This document shows positions 16,743 through 25,483 of a DNA stretch of 64,000 nt, in pieces. The notes beneath the pieces were generated by a model that was not told where the DNA came from, did no database searches, and worked only from the letters and a program-made list of their open reading frames with translations. Source of the stretch: Hymenobacter negativus (GTDB lineage Bacteria > Bacteroidota > Bacteroidia > Cytophagales > Hymenobacteraceae); the NCBI RefSeq assembly GCF_016056375.1, contig NZ_JAEDAE010000001.1, positions 930,001-994,000 on the forward strand, given 5' to 3'. Position numbers and translations under genes: made by a program. Position 1 is the stretch's first letter. Each line of letters begins with the position of its first letter.

Positions 16743-17846
16743 ATGACCATATCCAAAGAAGCCGTTCTCAAAGCGCTGAGCTACGTGGAAGAGCCCGACC
16801 TGGGCCAGGACCTCGTGACGCTCAACATGATTGAGAACATTGAGATTGACGGGCTCACCGTCGCGTTTACCGTCGTGCTCACCACGCCGGCCTGCCCCCT
16901 CAAGCAGCTCATTCACGATGCCTGCGAGCGTGCCATCCACACAATGGTGGACAAGGACGCCAACGTGGTAATTACCATGACTTCGCGCGTAACTACCGGC
17001 CGCAACAACCGCGGCGATTTGCTGCCCGGCGTGAAAAATATCATTGCCATTGCCTCGGGCAAGGGCGGCGTGGGCAAAAGCACCGTCACGGCCAACCTGG
17101 CGGTGGCGCTGGCTGCCACCGGGGCCAAAGTTGGCTTGGTCGATGCCGACATTTCCGGTCCCAGCGTGCCCGTCATGTTCAATGTGGAGAATGCCGCGCC
17201 GCACGTTTTCCAGGGTCCGAACGGCAAAAACCTGATTCAGCCCATTGAAAAATACGGCGTAAAGCTGATGAGCATTGGCTTTCTGGCCCCGGCCGAAAGC
17301 GCCATTGTGTGGCGCGGGCCCATGGCTTCGTCGGCCCTCAAGCAGTTCATCACCGAAGTGGATTGGGGCGAGCTCGACTACCTGCTGCTCGACCTGCCGC
17401 CCGGCACTTCTGACATCCACCTCACGCTGGTGCAAACCGTGCCCGTGACTGGGGCCGTCATCGTGACCACGCCGCAAAAAGTGGCCCTGGCCGATGCCCA
17501 GAAGGGTTTGCAGATGTTCCGCCAGCCCCAAATCAACGTGCCCGTGCTGGGCGTGGTGGAGAACATGGCTTGGTTTACGCCAGCTGAACTGCCGGATAAC
17601 AAGTACTTTATATTTGGTGAAAACGGCGGCCAGCGCTTGGCCGCGCAGCACGATGTGCCGCTGCTGGGCCAGCTGCCGCTGGTGCAAAGCATCCGCGAAA
17701 ACGGCGACCAGGGCCAGCCAGCTGTGCTCGACCCGGAATCGGTAGTAGGCAAGCTGTTTGCCGACCTGGCCGAGGCGGTGGCCCGCCAGGTGAGTATCCG
17801 CAACAACGTGGCCCCCAAAACGGCCGTCGTGCAAATGAATGCCTAA
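16743..17846 (+). CDS. mrp: Mrp/NBP35-family Fe-S carrier ATPase
   Basis: 367 residues. The N-terminal ~80 residues form a MIP18/DUF59 domain (ALSYVEEPDLGQDLVTLNMI). The P-loop ATPase domain follows with the deviant Walker A GKGGVGKST (K112), DADISGPSVP, and DYLLLDLPPGTSD. Family proteins bind a 4Fe-4S cluster and deliver it to apoproteins, using ATP. The NifU-type scaffold gene starts seven bases after the stop, which supports a shared Fe-S assembly operon. The C-terminal CxxC motif of many Mrp proteins is not obvious here: the last 60 residues contain no Cys. Confidence 0.94.
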   Translation: MTISKEAVLKALSYVEEPDLGQDLVTLNMIENIEIDGLTVAFTVVLTTPACPLKQLIHDACERAIHTMVDKDANVVITMTSRVTTGRNNRGDLLPGVKNIIAIASGKGGVGKSTVTANLAVALAATGAKVGLVDADISGPSVPVMFNVENAAPHVFQGPNGKNLIQPIEKYGVKLMSIGFLAPAESAIVWRGPMASSALKQFITEVDWGELDYLLLDLPPGTSDIHLTLVQTVPVTGAVIVTTPQKVALADAQKGLQMFRQPQINVPVLGVVENMAWFTPAELPDNKYFIFGENGGQRLAAQHDVPLLGQLPLVQSIRENGDQGQPAVLDPESVVGKLFADLAEAVARQVSIRNNVAPKTAVVQMNA

Positions 17847-17852
17847 CTGCCT

Positions 17853-18110
17853 GTGGAAACGACAACATCCCTTCCTGCTTTCGACCATCCGCTGATGCCC
17901 CGCATCGAGGCGGCCCTCAACACCCTGCGCCCCTACCTGGCCACTGATGGCGGCAACGTGCGCGTGGCCAACATCACCCCCGAGGGCGTGCTGCAACTGG
18001 AATGGGAAGGGGCCTGCGGAGCCTGCCCCATGTCGCCGATGACCCGCGCCGGCCTGGAAGACACGGTGAAAAAAGCCGTGCCCGAAATCACAGCCGTGGA
18101 GGCCCGGTAA
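17853..18110 (+). CDS. NifU C-terminal-domain Fe-S scaffold protein
   Basis: 85 residues from a GTG start, seven bases after mrp. The sequence IEAALNTLRPYLATDGGNV and the cluster-binding CGACPMSPMT (CxxC) are diagnostic of the NifU C-terminal (Nfu) domain. Family members carry a 4Fe-4S or 2Fe-2S cluster bridged between two subunits. The operon with mrp suggests they hand clusters on together. The product is short, without N-terminal extension, as in Nfu-only proteins. Confidence 0.93.
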   Translation: METTTSLPAFDHPLMPRIEAALNTLRPYLATDGGNVRVANITPEGVLQLEWEGACGACPMSPMTRAGLEDTVKKAVPEITAVEAR

Positions 18111-18140
18111 GCTTTTTCTTCGGCTTGAAGAACGTAGGGC

Positions 18141-18239
18141 GTCATGCTGAGCGCCGCCGAAGCAGCTCTCCCGCAATGGTAAACCCAATCGACAGGTTTA
18201 GTTGCGCGGTGGAGTTGCTTCGGCGGCGCTCAGCATGAC
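18141..18239. repeat. REP-like long palindrome after the nifU-type gene
   Basis: Arms 18141-18168 and 18212-18239 are 28-base reverse complements with one mismatch, starting GTCATGCTGAGCG. The inner 43 bases fold further (CGCAA/TTGCG and TAAACC/GGTTTA), so the whole could form one long cruciform. It belongs with the elements at 39705-39808 and 60441-60466. Confidence 0.88.
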
Positions 18240-18307
18240 GTTCTGATTTTTGCCCGACTACAACGCGGTCCGCTCTAATTTTACCGCTCAAACCTCATCA
18301 ATACCCT

Positions 18308-19600
18308 ATGCCCAACGCCCTCAACTCGCCCGCACTCCGTTCCTGGATTGACATTCGCCCCGAAAGTGACTTCCCCATCCAGAACCTGCCCTTTGGCGTG
18401 TTTGAAACCGATGAGCGTGGGCCGCATTTGTGCGTGGCCATTGGCGGCTATGTCCTTGATTTGTACGCCGCCAGCCAGTTTGGTTTTTTTGAGGACCTGG
18501 ATGAGTTAGGCGATGCCCAGCCGAAAGTATTTCGGCGGAAGTCGCTCAATGCATTTCTGCGGCTGGGGCGGCCAGCCTGGCGCGCCGTGCGCCAGCGCGT
18601 GAGCGAGCTGCTGCGCCACGACGAGCCCCGCCTGCGCGACAACGAGCTGGCCGTGCGCGACTGCCTCCTGCGCCAGACCGACGTGCGGATGCTGCGCCCG
18701 GTGAAGCCGGCCAACTATACCGATTTCTACAGCAGCATTGAGCACGCCACCAACGTAGGCACCATGTTCCGCGACCCGGCCAATGCGCTGCTGCCCAACT
18801 GGCGGCACCTGCCCATCGGCTACCACGGCCGCACCAGCAGCATCGTAGTGTCGGGTACCGACATTCGTCGGCCCAACGGCCAGCGCAAGGCGCCTACCGA
18901 AGACGCACCCTCCTTCGGCCCCAGCCGCCAGCTCGATTTTGAGCTGGAAATGGCCTTCGTAGTGGGCACTGGTACCGAGTTGGGTACAACGGTACCCATC
19001 GGCGAAGCCGAAGACCACATCTTCGGCCTGTGCCTGTTCAACGACTGGAGCGCTCGCGACCTGCAAAGCTGGGAATACGTGCCGCTGGGGCCATTTCTGG
19101 GCAAGAATTTTGGTAGCAGCGTGGCTCCGTGGGTGGTGACACTGGACGCGTTGGAGCCCTTCCGTGTAGCTGGCCCGCCGCAGGAGCCCACGCCCCTGCC
19201 CTACCTGAGCCAGAGTGGCGCGCACAACTTCGACGTGCACCTCGAAGTGGCCCTAGCTCCCGCCAACGGCTCCGAAACCACCATCAGCCGCACCAATTTT
19301 GGGCTGATGTACTGGAGCATGGCCCAGCAGCTCACCCACCACGCCTCCAACGGCTGCAACATCGAAGCCGGCGACCTGTACGCCTCCGGCACCATCTCGG
19401 GCCCCACGCCCGATTCGCTGGGTTCCATGCTGGAGCTGTCGTGGCGCGGCACCCGGCCCGTGCCGCTGGCTGATGGCTCGGAGCGGAACTTTCTGCTCGA
19501 TGGCGATACCGTGACCATGCGCGGCTACGCAGAAAAGGATGGCATTCGCATTGGGTTTGGCGAGGTGAGCGGCACGGTGCTGCCGGCGTTGCCGTTGTAG
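18308..19600 (+). CDS. fahA: Fumarylacetoacetase
   Basis: 430 residues, the normal size for full-length FAH. It catalyses the last step of tyrosine degradation, splitting fumarylacetoacetate into fumarate and acetoacetate. Visible blocks are the N-terminal FAH_N domain (DFPIQNLPFGVFE), DFYSSIEHATNVG (metal ligand Asp and catalytic His), YHGRTSSIVVSGT, DFELEMAFVVG (Glu ligands), FNDWSARDLQSWEYVPLGPF and HHASNGCNIEAGDL. A TAATTTTA sequence at 18276-18283 may be its -7 element. No other tyrosine-catabolic gene is adjacent. Confidence 0.96.
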   Translation: MPNALNSPALRSWIDIRPESDFPIQNLPFGVFETDERGPHLCVAIGGYVLDLYAASQFGFFEDLDELGDAQPKVFRRKSLNAFLRLGRPAWRAVRQRVSELLRHDEPRLRDNELAVRDCLLRQTDVRMLRPVKPANYTDFYSSIEHATNVGTMFRDPANALLPNWRHLPIGYHGRTSSIVVSGTDIRRPNGQRKAPTEDAPSFGPSRQLDFELEMAFVVGTGTELGTTVPIGEAEDHIFGLCLFNDWSARDLQSWEYVPLGPFLGKNFGSSVAPWVVTLDALEPFRVAGPPQEPTPLPYLSQSGAHNFDVHLEVALAPANGSETTISRTNFGLMYWSMAQQLTHHASNGCNIEAGDLYASGTISGPTPDSLGSMLELSWRGTRPVPLADGSERNFLLDGDTVTMRGYAEKDGIRIGFGEVSGTVLPALPL

Positions 19601-19607
19601 GCGCCGG

Positions 19608-19743
19608 TCATTGCGAGGGCGAAGCCCGTGGCAATCCGTCCTGCCAAAACCATACATTTTATTAAGCGACAAGCCCCGGCACTGTAAAGTCTCGGGGCTT
19701 GTCACATTGTACAGGACGGATTGCTTCGCTGCGCCCGCAATGA
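19608..19743. repeat. Palindromic element between convergent fahA and miaE, with nested hairpin
   Basis: Arms 19608-19643 and 19712-19743 share TCATTGCG at the outside and CAATCCGTCCTG at the inside as reverse complements, with a small bulge between. Inside lies a perfect 11-bp stem GACAAGCCCCG (19668-19678 with 19693-19703). The element fills the gap between the two stop codons almost completely and probably ends transcription from both sides. Confidence 0.85.
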
Positions 19744-19746
19744 TGA

Positions 19747-20346
19747 TTAATGCATCCGGTCGTCGCGCACGGGCAAATTGGTCACGATTTCGCCTTCAAT
19801 TACCAGCAATTCCTGCAACCGTTCTTCCACTAATTTAGGGTCGCAATATTCTTTGGCTAAATCGACGTAGCTAACAAAATGCGCGGCTTCAGAAACCATC
19901 AATTCGTAATAGAATTTACTTAATTCCTGGTCGGCGATATTTTGCCAGAGTAATTTGAAACGCTCGCAGCTGCGGGCTTCGATGAGGGCCGAAACCAGGA
20001 GTTGGTCCATGAGCTGACGCTCGCGGGCACCGCCCTTGCGAACGTGGGCCAGCAGCTGCACCACGTACTCGTCCTTGCGCGGGCGGCCCAGGGCAAAACC
20101 GCGTTTGCGCAGCTCCAGCAGCACTCTTTCGAAGTGGCTCCACTCCTCGGCCACTAGGTCGGTGAGCTCGTCCACGAGGCGGGTTTTCTCGGGGTAATGG
20201 ATAATCATGCTGATGCCGGTGCTGGCGGCTTTTTGCTCGCACCAAGCGTGGTCGACCAGAATATCTTCGATATTTTTCTCCGCAATATTCACCCAGCGCG
20301 GGTCGGTATTGAGTTTTAATTTAAGGATGGTTTTTTCCTTTGTCAT
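19747..20346 (-). CDS. miaE: tRNA-(ms2io6A)-hydroxylase MiaE
   Basis: 199 residues. MiaE is a diiron monooxygenase that hydroxylates the isopentenyl side chain of ms2i6A37 in tRNA. Expected features are seen in order: ILVDHAWCEQKAASTGISMI, EEWSHFERVLLELRKRG, ERQLMDQLLVSALIEARSCER, and YYELMVSEAAHFVSYVDLA, which supply the Glu/His ligands. It is the last gene of a probable lpxK-porin-miaE run, 18 bases after the porin gene. The MiaB enzyme that makes its substrate is encoded at 29330 in this window. Confidence 0.93.
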   Translation of the reverse strand: MTKEKTILKLKLNTDPRWVNIAEKNIEDILVDHAWCEQKAASTGISMIIHYPEKTRLVDELTDLVAEEWSHFERVLLELRKRGFALGRPRKDEYVVQLLAHVRKGGARERQLMDQLLVSALIEARSCERFKLLWQNIADQELSKFYYELMVSEAAHFVSYVDLAKEYCDPKLVEERLQELLVIEGEIVTNLPVRDDRMH

Positions 20347-20364
20347 CGTTATTTCTAATTATTG

Positions 20365-22401
20365 CTAATTGAAGAAATTCCACTTTACCCCCAGCTGAAA
20401 CCGGCGTGGATAGCCGGTATAATAGGGCGAAGCATAATAGCCGTTGTAGCTACCTGCCAGCCCTTGGTTGACGTAAGCCATTTTCAGAAATAGCGAAACG
20501 GCTTTAATATCGGCCACAAAAAACACGTCGGCGATGGCGTGAGCGCCGATGGTGAAATGGTCCTGCTGGTAGAATTGCTGGGCGGTGGGATTGTAGGTGT
20601 AGCCCCGGAATGCCGATTGGTAATAGACCTCGGCCCCAATCTGATTGAACAGCGCTTTGCGGAAAATATAGCTTTCGTAAAACAACCGCGAGTTGGTGAC
20701 CAGGCTGGGGATGCGCAGGCCTTCGCTGTCGTTGTCGCCCTTGGTGTAGGTGGCTTGGTTATCGAAGCCCACCCGGCCCAACATGGTGCGGTGCCGCGCA
20801 AAGGCGATGACCAAGTTGCGGTTGGTACCGAGCTGTTGCGGCGCGCCCGTCGTGCCGTAATACACCAGGTTGGCAATGTTGACGGCACTCACGCTGGCCT
20901 CGAAGCGCTGGCCGGTGAGGAGGCCCAGGCTGGGCACCTTGAGCTGCAGGCGGCCCGTGAGCTGCTGCGTGCTGGTGTTCTTGAAAATGCCATCAACGGC
21001 GTTGGTAGCGGGGCTGGTGTAGTTGCCGCTCCAATGGCTCCAGGCGTAGTGGTTGCCGATGAATTCCTGCTGGGTGAGCGTGGGCGAGTAGGAATTTATC
21101 AGCGCTTCGGCCGATAGCGGACCGGTGCGGACACTGCCTCGCGCCCAGTATTCGAGGCTATAGCTGCTGGTGCTCAGCCCGGTCAGCGGCAATAAGTAAG
21201 CTTCGCCGGACGTCTCTATGGCGTAAATGGTGCGGTAGTTGAACGCGGCCGTGCCCCCGACGAAGAGCTGATTGAACTGGCGTTTTGGCGCGGCCTCCCG
21301 CAGCATAAGGTTGGCGGTGGTAGAGCCGGGCGCTAGCGTTTGGCTGGTCACGGACGCAATACGGTCGCGGGCGTAGAGGCGGTATTCGACGGCTTTAGTG
21401 CGGCCCAGCACGCCGAAAGTATTTTCGAGCTGGCGGTATTCGGCCCGGTCAATAGTAGCCGTGGGGCTATTGAAGGTGCTGGGAAAGAAGGTGCGCTCCA
21501 GCGAGCCATCGGAAGTACGGGCCGTTTCCAGCCCCAAATCGGCGAAATTGTTGTACTGGCGCTTGGCGTCGAAGGTATGGTAGACGGTGAGGCCGCGCCC
21601 GAGCAGGCGGTAGGTGTGGGTGAGGTAGAACTCGTCGCGGTCCTCGTTGTTGGCCGCCTGGGTGAGCCACACTTGCTGCTGGGCGTAGTTAAAGAGGTCC
21701 TGCGGAGTGTTTTCGTTGGGCAGCGGCTTGATGCCGCCCTGCTCTAGGGCGCGGTGGCGCACGTTGCTGAAGTTGAACAACAGGTGGTACCGCTCATTCT
21801 CATTCTGGTAGCGGCCAAAAAACAGCAGGTTGGAATGTTCCACCAAGCCATCGCGGGAGCCCTTGGCGGCCAGCACTTTATTAGAGGCAATGCGCTCATA
21901 AGCTATGCCCACGCTGAAATTCTTTTTTAGGCTGCGGCTGTAGCTGATTTCAAATACTTGCTCGCCCGAGCCCGACTGCACCACCCGAAAAAACGAATAC
22001 GGCGAGCGGGAATCGTAGTACGGCACGGTGCGGGCATCGCGGGCATATTTGTCGAATACATTGCGCCCGAAGCGGGCTCCCAATTCCAGGTTGGGCTGAT
22101 AAAGCAACGGCCGCGAAGCCGAACCCACTGTACCCAAATCCTGCTGAAAGGTGGTGTCGTGAAACCAGAACCGCGCCTGCGGCCACTTGGTGAGCGTGGT
22201 GTCGAGCGGCGTTCCCGCGGTAGAGTCGCGCAGCACCTCGGCTTCGTAGATAAGGCGCGTGGTTTTGGGTCCGTACAGCGCTTTGGTCGAGTCATCGACC
22301 ACCTGGGCCTGCGCTGTGGACGCGGCCAGCGCCAACAACACGCAGACAAAGGGCCACAGGCGCGGCCAGGAAAGTAAAAAAGGGAATTGCAGAGCCTTCA
22401 A
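20365..22401 (-). CDS. Putative outer-membrane porin (PF14121 type)
   Basis: 678 residues. A signal peptide ends in ALAASTAQAQ, followed by VVDDSTKALYGPKTT. The mature part is rich in aromatic residues and alternating beta-strand patterns (SYSRSLKKNFSVGIAYERI, AEVYYQSAFRGYTYNPTAQQ). It ends RRFQLGVKWNFFN, with a C-terminal Phe two residues from the end, typical of an outer-membrane barrel. NLELGARFGRNVFDKYA and the overall architecture match the Bacteroidota 'putative porin' family. The transported substrate is unknown. It is preceded by lpxK (56-base gap), so envelope biogenesis genes are grouped. Confidence 0.88.
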   Translation of the reverse strand: MKALQFPFLLSWPRLWPFVCVLLALAASTAQAQVVDDSTKALYGPKTTRLIYEAEVLRDSTAGTPLDTTLTKWPQARFWFHDTTFQQDLGTVGSASRPLLYQPNLELGARFGRNVFDKYARDARTVPYYDSRSPYSFFRVVQSGSGEQVFEISYSRSLKKNFSVGIAYERIASNKVLAAKGSRDGLVEHSNLLFFGRYQNENERYHLLFNFSNVRHRALEQGGIKPLPNENTPQDLFNYAQQQVWLTQAANNEDRDEFYLTHTYRLLGRGLTVYHTFDAKRQYNNFADLGLETARTSDGSLERTFFPSTFNSPTATIDRAEYRQLENTFGVLGRTKAVEYRLYARDRIASVTSQTLAPGSTTANLMLREAAPKRQFNQLFVGGTAAFNYRTIYAIETSGEAYLLPLTGLSTSSYSLEYWARGSVRTGPLSAEALINSYSPTLTQQEFIGNHYAWSHWSGNYTSPATNAVDGIFKNTSTQQLTGRLQLKVPSLGLLTGQRFEASVSAVNIANLVYYGTTGAPQQLGTNRNLVIAFARHRTMLGRVGFDNQATYTKGDNDSEGLRIPSLVTNSRLFYESYIFRKALFNQIGAEVYYQSAFRGYTYNPTAQQFYQQDHFTIGAHAIADVFFVADIKAVSLFLKMAYVNQGLAGSYNGYYASPYYTGYPRRFQLGVKWNFFN

Positions 22402-22457
22402 GGAGGAAACGAAATAGGTTCAGCGCGCACCGGCACAACTGGCCAAGTCAGAATAAA

Positions 22458-23528
22458 TCAAGCCTCCGCAGTGGGCGCGGGCGGCAACAGCTGGCGCAGG
22501 GCTGCGCCACCATCATTTAAAAACGCCACCCGCACCGGAATGGTATAGAGTGGCAGCCCCGCCCGGGCCGCCCGCAATCCGGGGGCCAGCAGGCGTGTGG
22601 CGTCTTTTTCCGTTGTAAAAATAGGCCAGCCCGGCTGCCAATACGCCCGCAGCGCCGTCAGGTCTGCCGGCATAAAGATGTAATGGTCGGGGAACAGAGC
22701 ATGGTATTGAATTTCAAAACCTTGTTTCTCAAGCTCCTCCCGCAACGGTCCGGGCTGGGCAATACCCGTCAGCAGCACGGCAGGCCCGGCAGTGAGAGCC
22801 GTTGGCAAGCTGATGGCAGCAGCATCCGGCAGTGCCTGGGGCGCAGCGTACTCATAAGCGGAGAAAAGCACGGGCACTTCGGGGCGGCTGTAGCGGCGAA
22901 TTTGTCGTTCTACAATCTCCTGGTCAGCTTCCGAAAGGTCGGGCGGGCATTTGGTTACGATGACGGCATCGGCTCGTTGTGCCCCAGAACGGCTTTCGCG
23001 CAGGCGGCCGGCGGGCAGCACGTAGTCTTCATAAAAAGGTCGGGCCAGCTCCGTGAGCAGAATATTGAGCGTGGGCCGCACGGCGCGGTGCTGGTAGGCA
23101 TCATCGAGTACGATGACGGTGGTTTCAGGGTGTTCGCGTAGCAATAAATTGGCTCCAAGCCGGCGCTCCTCGGCTACGGCCACCACCACCCTGCGGGCCG
23201 CGAACTGCTCGAAATACTGCCAAGGCTCGTCGCCCACCGTCGCGGCCGAATCGGCAGGGCCGGCCAGGCGCGGGCCGGAGGTCTGGCGGCCGTAGCCCCG
23301 GCTGAGGATGGCCGGGCGGTGGCCCTGGCGCAGCAATTCCTCAACCAGCCAGATGACGTGGGGGGTTTTGCCGGTGCCACCCACGCGCAGATTGCCCACG
23401 TTGAGCAGCGGCACGGCGAAGGTTGCGGCGCGTTTCCAGCCCACGTCGTATAGCCAGTTGCGTACAGCCAACACCCCCGCATAAAGCCAGGAAAACGGCA
23501 GCAGCAAAAAAGCCAATACGGCAGACAT
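22458..23528 (-). CDS. lpxK: Tetraacyldisaccharide 4'-kinase
   Basis: 356 residues. LpxK phosphorylates the 4' position of the lipid A disaccharide at the inner membrane. The N-terminal membrane helix (AVLAFLLLPFSWLYAGVLAV) is followed by VPLLNVGNLRVGGTGKTPHV, containing the P-loop GGTGKT. ILSRGYGR, the DDAYQHRAV segment (catalytic Asp pair, DDxxQH), and VTKCPPDL follow in family order. Presence of lpxK confirms a lipid A-making Gram-negative. Its -7 element lies 32 bases upstream. Confidence 0.96.
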   Translation of the reverse strand: MSAVLAFLLLPFSWLYAGVLAVRNWLYDVGWKRAATFAVPLLNVGNLRVGGTGKTPHVIWLVEELLRQGHRPAILSRGYGRQTSGPRLAGPADSAATVGDEPWQYFEQFAARRVVVAVAEERRLGANLLLREHPETTVIVLDDAYQHRAVRPTLNILLTELARPFYEDYVLPAGRLRESRSGAQRADAVIVTKCPPDLSEADQEIVERQIRRYSRPEVPVLFSAYEYAAPQALPDAAAISLPTALTAGPAVLLTGIAQPGPLREELEKQGFEIQYHALFPDHYIFMPADLTALRAYWQPGWPIFTTEKDATRLLAPGLRAARAGLPLYTIPVRVAFLNDGGAALRQLLPPAPTAEA

Positions 23529-23559
23529 AAGCAGGAAACTTCGGACCGGTTACAGCCTG

Positions 23560-23567
23560 CAAAAGTA
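23560..23567 (-). promoter_or_regulatory. Candidate -7 element for the lpxK operon
   Basis: On the minus strand TACTTTTG, an exact consensus match, lies 32 bases before the lpxK ATG at 23528. Confidence 0.6.
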
Positions 23568-23641
23568 CAGTCTCGCGGAGGTCAGGACGTCAGCAAACGT
23601 CTGGGCTCATAAAACTCATTCGCAATTATTCTTCGTCCTCC

Positions 23642-24331
23642 ATGCCCTCGTTTGCCGACCAGCTCCTGCAATTTCTTCGCACCTTTCCTCTACCCACGGC
23701 TCTGCCCGCTGGTGTTGTTGCTCAAAGTCCCTTTCGCGAGCCGGCTGTATTCGACTTGCTGAGCCAGTTTGCCCACAAATTTTACCCAGATGCCCCGCCG
23801 CGCGTGGCCCTACTGGGCATCAATCCCGGCAGGCTGGGCATGGGCCGCACAGGCGTCGCATTTACCGACCCCACAGCACTGAGCGCATTTTGCGGTATCG
23901 AACACGATTTGCCGCGCCAACGGCCCGAAACTTCCACCCAGTTCGTGTACAAAGTCATTAACGAAATGGGTGGCCCGGCGGCTTTTTATCAGCACTTTTA
24001 TGTGGGGTCGCTGTACCCGTTGGTGCTGCTGAGAAACGGGCTCAACTACAATTACTACGACTCGCCAGCCCTTGTTAAAGCCCTATGGCCGGATATTCAG
24101 CTTTCGCTGCGCCAACAGGTAGAAGCGTTAGGTTTGCGGCGCGATGTGGCCGTGAGCCTGGGCAAGCGCAACGGCGAATTCTTCAAGCGCCTCAATGCGG
24201 GGCTGGGCTTGTTCGATGAAATCGTGGTGCTCGACCACCCGCGCTACCTCATGCAGTACAAAAGCCGCAACACGGCCGCCAACGTGGCGCATTATGTAGA
24301 AACGCTGGGCCAACTCCTGCCCAACTCATAA
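23642..24331 (+). CDS. SMUG2-like uracil-DNA glycosylase family protein (DUF4918)
   Basis: 229 residues. The first motif LLGINPGRLGMGRTGVAFTD and the second motif VVLDHPRYLMQYK are those of the SMUG2-like branch of the uracil-DNA glycosylase superfamily. The aromatic-rich YVGSLYPLVLLRNGLNYNYY lies between them. Such enzymes remove uracil or related bases from DNA. It is soluble, starts with an ATG, and heads a plus-strand run; the Nif3-like gene begins 31 bases after it. The exact substrate is inferred. Confidence 0.85.
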   Translation: MPSFADQLLQFLRTFPLPTALPAGVVAQSPFREPAVFDLLSQFAHKFYPDAPPRVALLGINPGRLGMGRTGVAFTDPTALSAFCGIEHDLPRQRPETSTQFVYKVINEMGGPAAFYQHFYVGSLYPLVLLRNGLNYNYYDSPALVKALWPDIQLSLRQQVEALGLRRDVAVSLGKRNGEFFKRLNAGLGLFDEIVVLDHPRYLMQYKSRNTAANVAHYVETLGQLLPNS

Positions 24332-24361
24332 TTCAACAGTCAAACCTCAACCCTTCCCAAA

Positions 24362-25483
24362 GTGCCCACCGTTCAAGACCTTGCCCGCCTGCTGGAGGCC
24401 GCCGCGCCCCTCGCCTACCAGGAAAGCTACGACAACGCTGGCCTGCAATGCGGTGACCCACACGCCGAAATCACCGGCGTGCTTATAACGCTGGACTGCA
24501 CCCCGGCCGTGGTGGCTGAGGCCGTGCGGCGCGGCTGCAACGTGGTGGTGGCCCACCACCCGGTCATTTTCCGGCCCCTCAAGCGCCTCACCGGGGCCAA
24601 CGAAGTGGAACAAACCATCATCAGCGCCCTCAAAAACGACGTGGCCATTTACGCCGCCCACACCAACCTCGACAACGTGCGCGGCGGCGTTAATGACAAG
24701 CTCGCCGAAAAACTTGGCCTGCTGAAAACCCGCGTATTGGCCCCGCAAACTGGCACCTTGGCGCGCCTCATCACCTACGTGCCCAACCGGCCCGAAGACC
24801 AGCAAGCCGACGTAGCCGGCCGCGTATTGGCCGCGCTCTACGCCGCCGGAGCCGGCCAGGTGGGCCAGTATTCCGACTGCAGCTTTCGTACCGAAGGCAC
24901 CGGAACTTTCACGCCCGGCAACGGCGCGCAGCCAGCCATCGGCGCCCAAAACCAGGCCGAAACGGTGGCCGAATTGCGCCTCGAAGTGTTGCTGCCGCTG
25001 CACCGGCAGGCGGCCGTGCTGCGGGCGCTGCGGGCCTCACATCCTTACGAAGAAGTTGCTTATGAATTGATTAAATTGGAAAACACGCACCAGGAAATAG
25101 GCGCGGGCCTGGTGGGCGAGCTACCCGAGGCACTGACTCCGTCCGCGTTCCGGCAGCGGCTGAAGCGGCAGTTGCTGGTGCCCGTAGTGCGTCACACGGC
25201 TTTCGAAAAGCCCATCAAAACGGTGGCTATCTGCGGCGGGGCGGGCGCGTTTCTTATTGGCGCGGCGCGGGCCGCCGGGGCCGATGCCTACGTGACCGGC
25301 GATGTGAAATACCACGAGTTTTTTGGAGCCGAGGGCCAGCTGATGCTCTGCGACGTGGGCCATTTTGAGAGCGAACAGTTCACCGGCGAAGTGTTCCGGG
25401 ATTTGCTAACGGCCGGATTTGAACGTACTTTTGCGGTCTTAATCGCTGAAACCCCTACGAACCCCGTTCAATATGACTGCTAA
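24362..25483 (+). CDS. Nif3-like dinuclear metal centre protein
   Basis: 373 residues from a GTG start. The N- and C-terminal NIF3 halves (SYDNAGLQCGD, VVVAHHPVIFRPLKRL, AIYAAHTNLDNVRGG; then CGGAGAFLIGAARAAGADAY, DVGHFESEQFTGEV) carry the His/Asp/Glu ligands of the two-metal site. Between them is a PII/CutA-like insert (about 140-245), as in the long form of the family. Members are hexameric toroids linked to GTP cyclohydrolase or tRNA/DNA metabolism, but the true reaction is unsettled. The last 11 bases overlap the start of the zinc-ribbon gene, and that gene's -7 element lies inside this one. Confidence 0.92.
   Translation: MPTVQDLARLLEAAAPLAYQESYDNAGLQCGDPHAEITGVLITLDCTPAVVAEAVRRGCNVVVAHHPVIFRPLKRLTGANEVEQTIISALKNDVAIYAAHTNLDNVRGGVNDKLAEKLGLLKTRVLAPQTGTLARLITYVPNRPEDQQADVAGRVLAALYAAGAGQVGQYSDCSFRTEGTGTFTPGNGAQPAIGAQNQAETVAELRLEVLLPLHRQAAVLRALRASHPYEEVAYELIKLENTHQEIGAGLVGELPEALTPSAFRQRLKRQLLVPVVRHTAFEKPIKTVAICGGAGAFLIGAARAAGADAYVTGDVKYHEFFGAEGQLMLCDVGHFESEQFTGEVFRDLLTAGFERTFAVLIAETPTNPVQYDC
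25426..25433 (+). promoter_or_regulatory. Candidate internal -7 element for the zinc-ribbon gene
   Basis: TACTTTTG, an exact consensus match, sits within the 3' end of the Nif3-like gene, 39 bases before the ATG at 25473. Confidence 0.5.

Noticed and set aside
16701..18188. 495-codon frame antisense to mrp and the nifU-type gene
   Set aside because: Covers two certain genes of the opposite strand.
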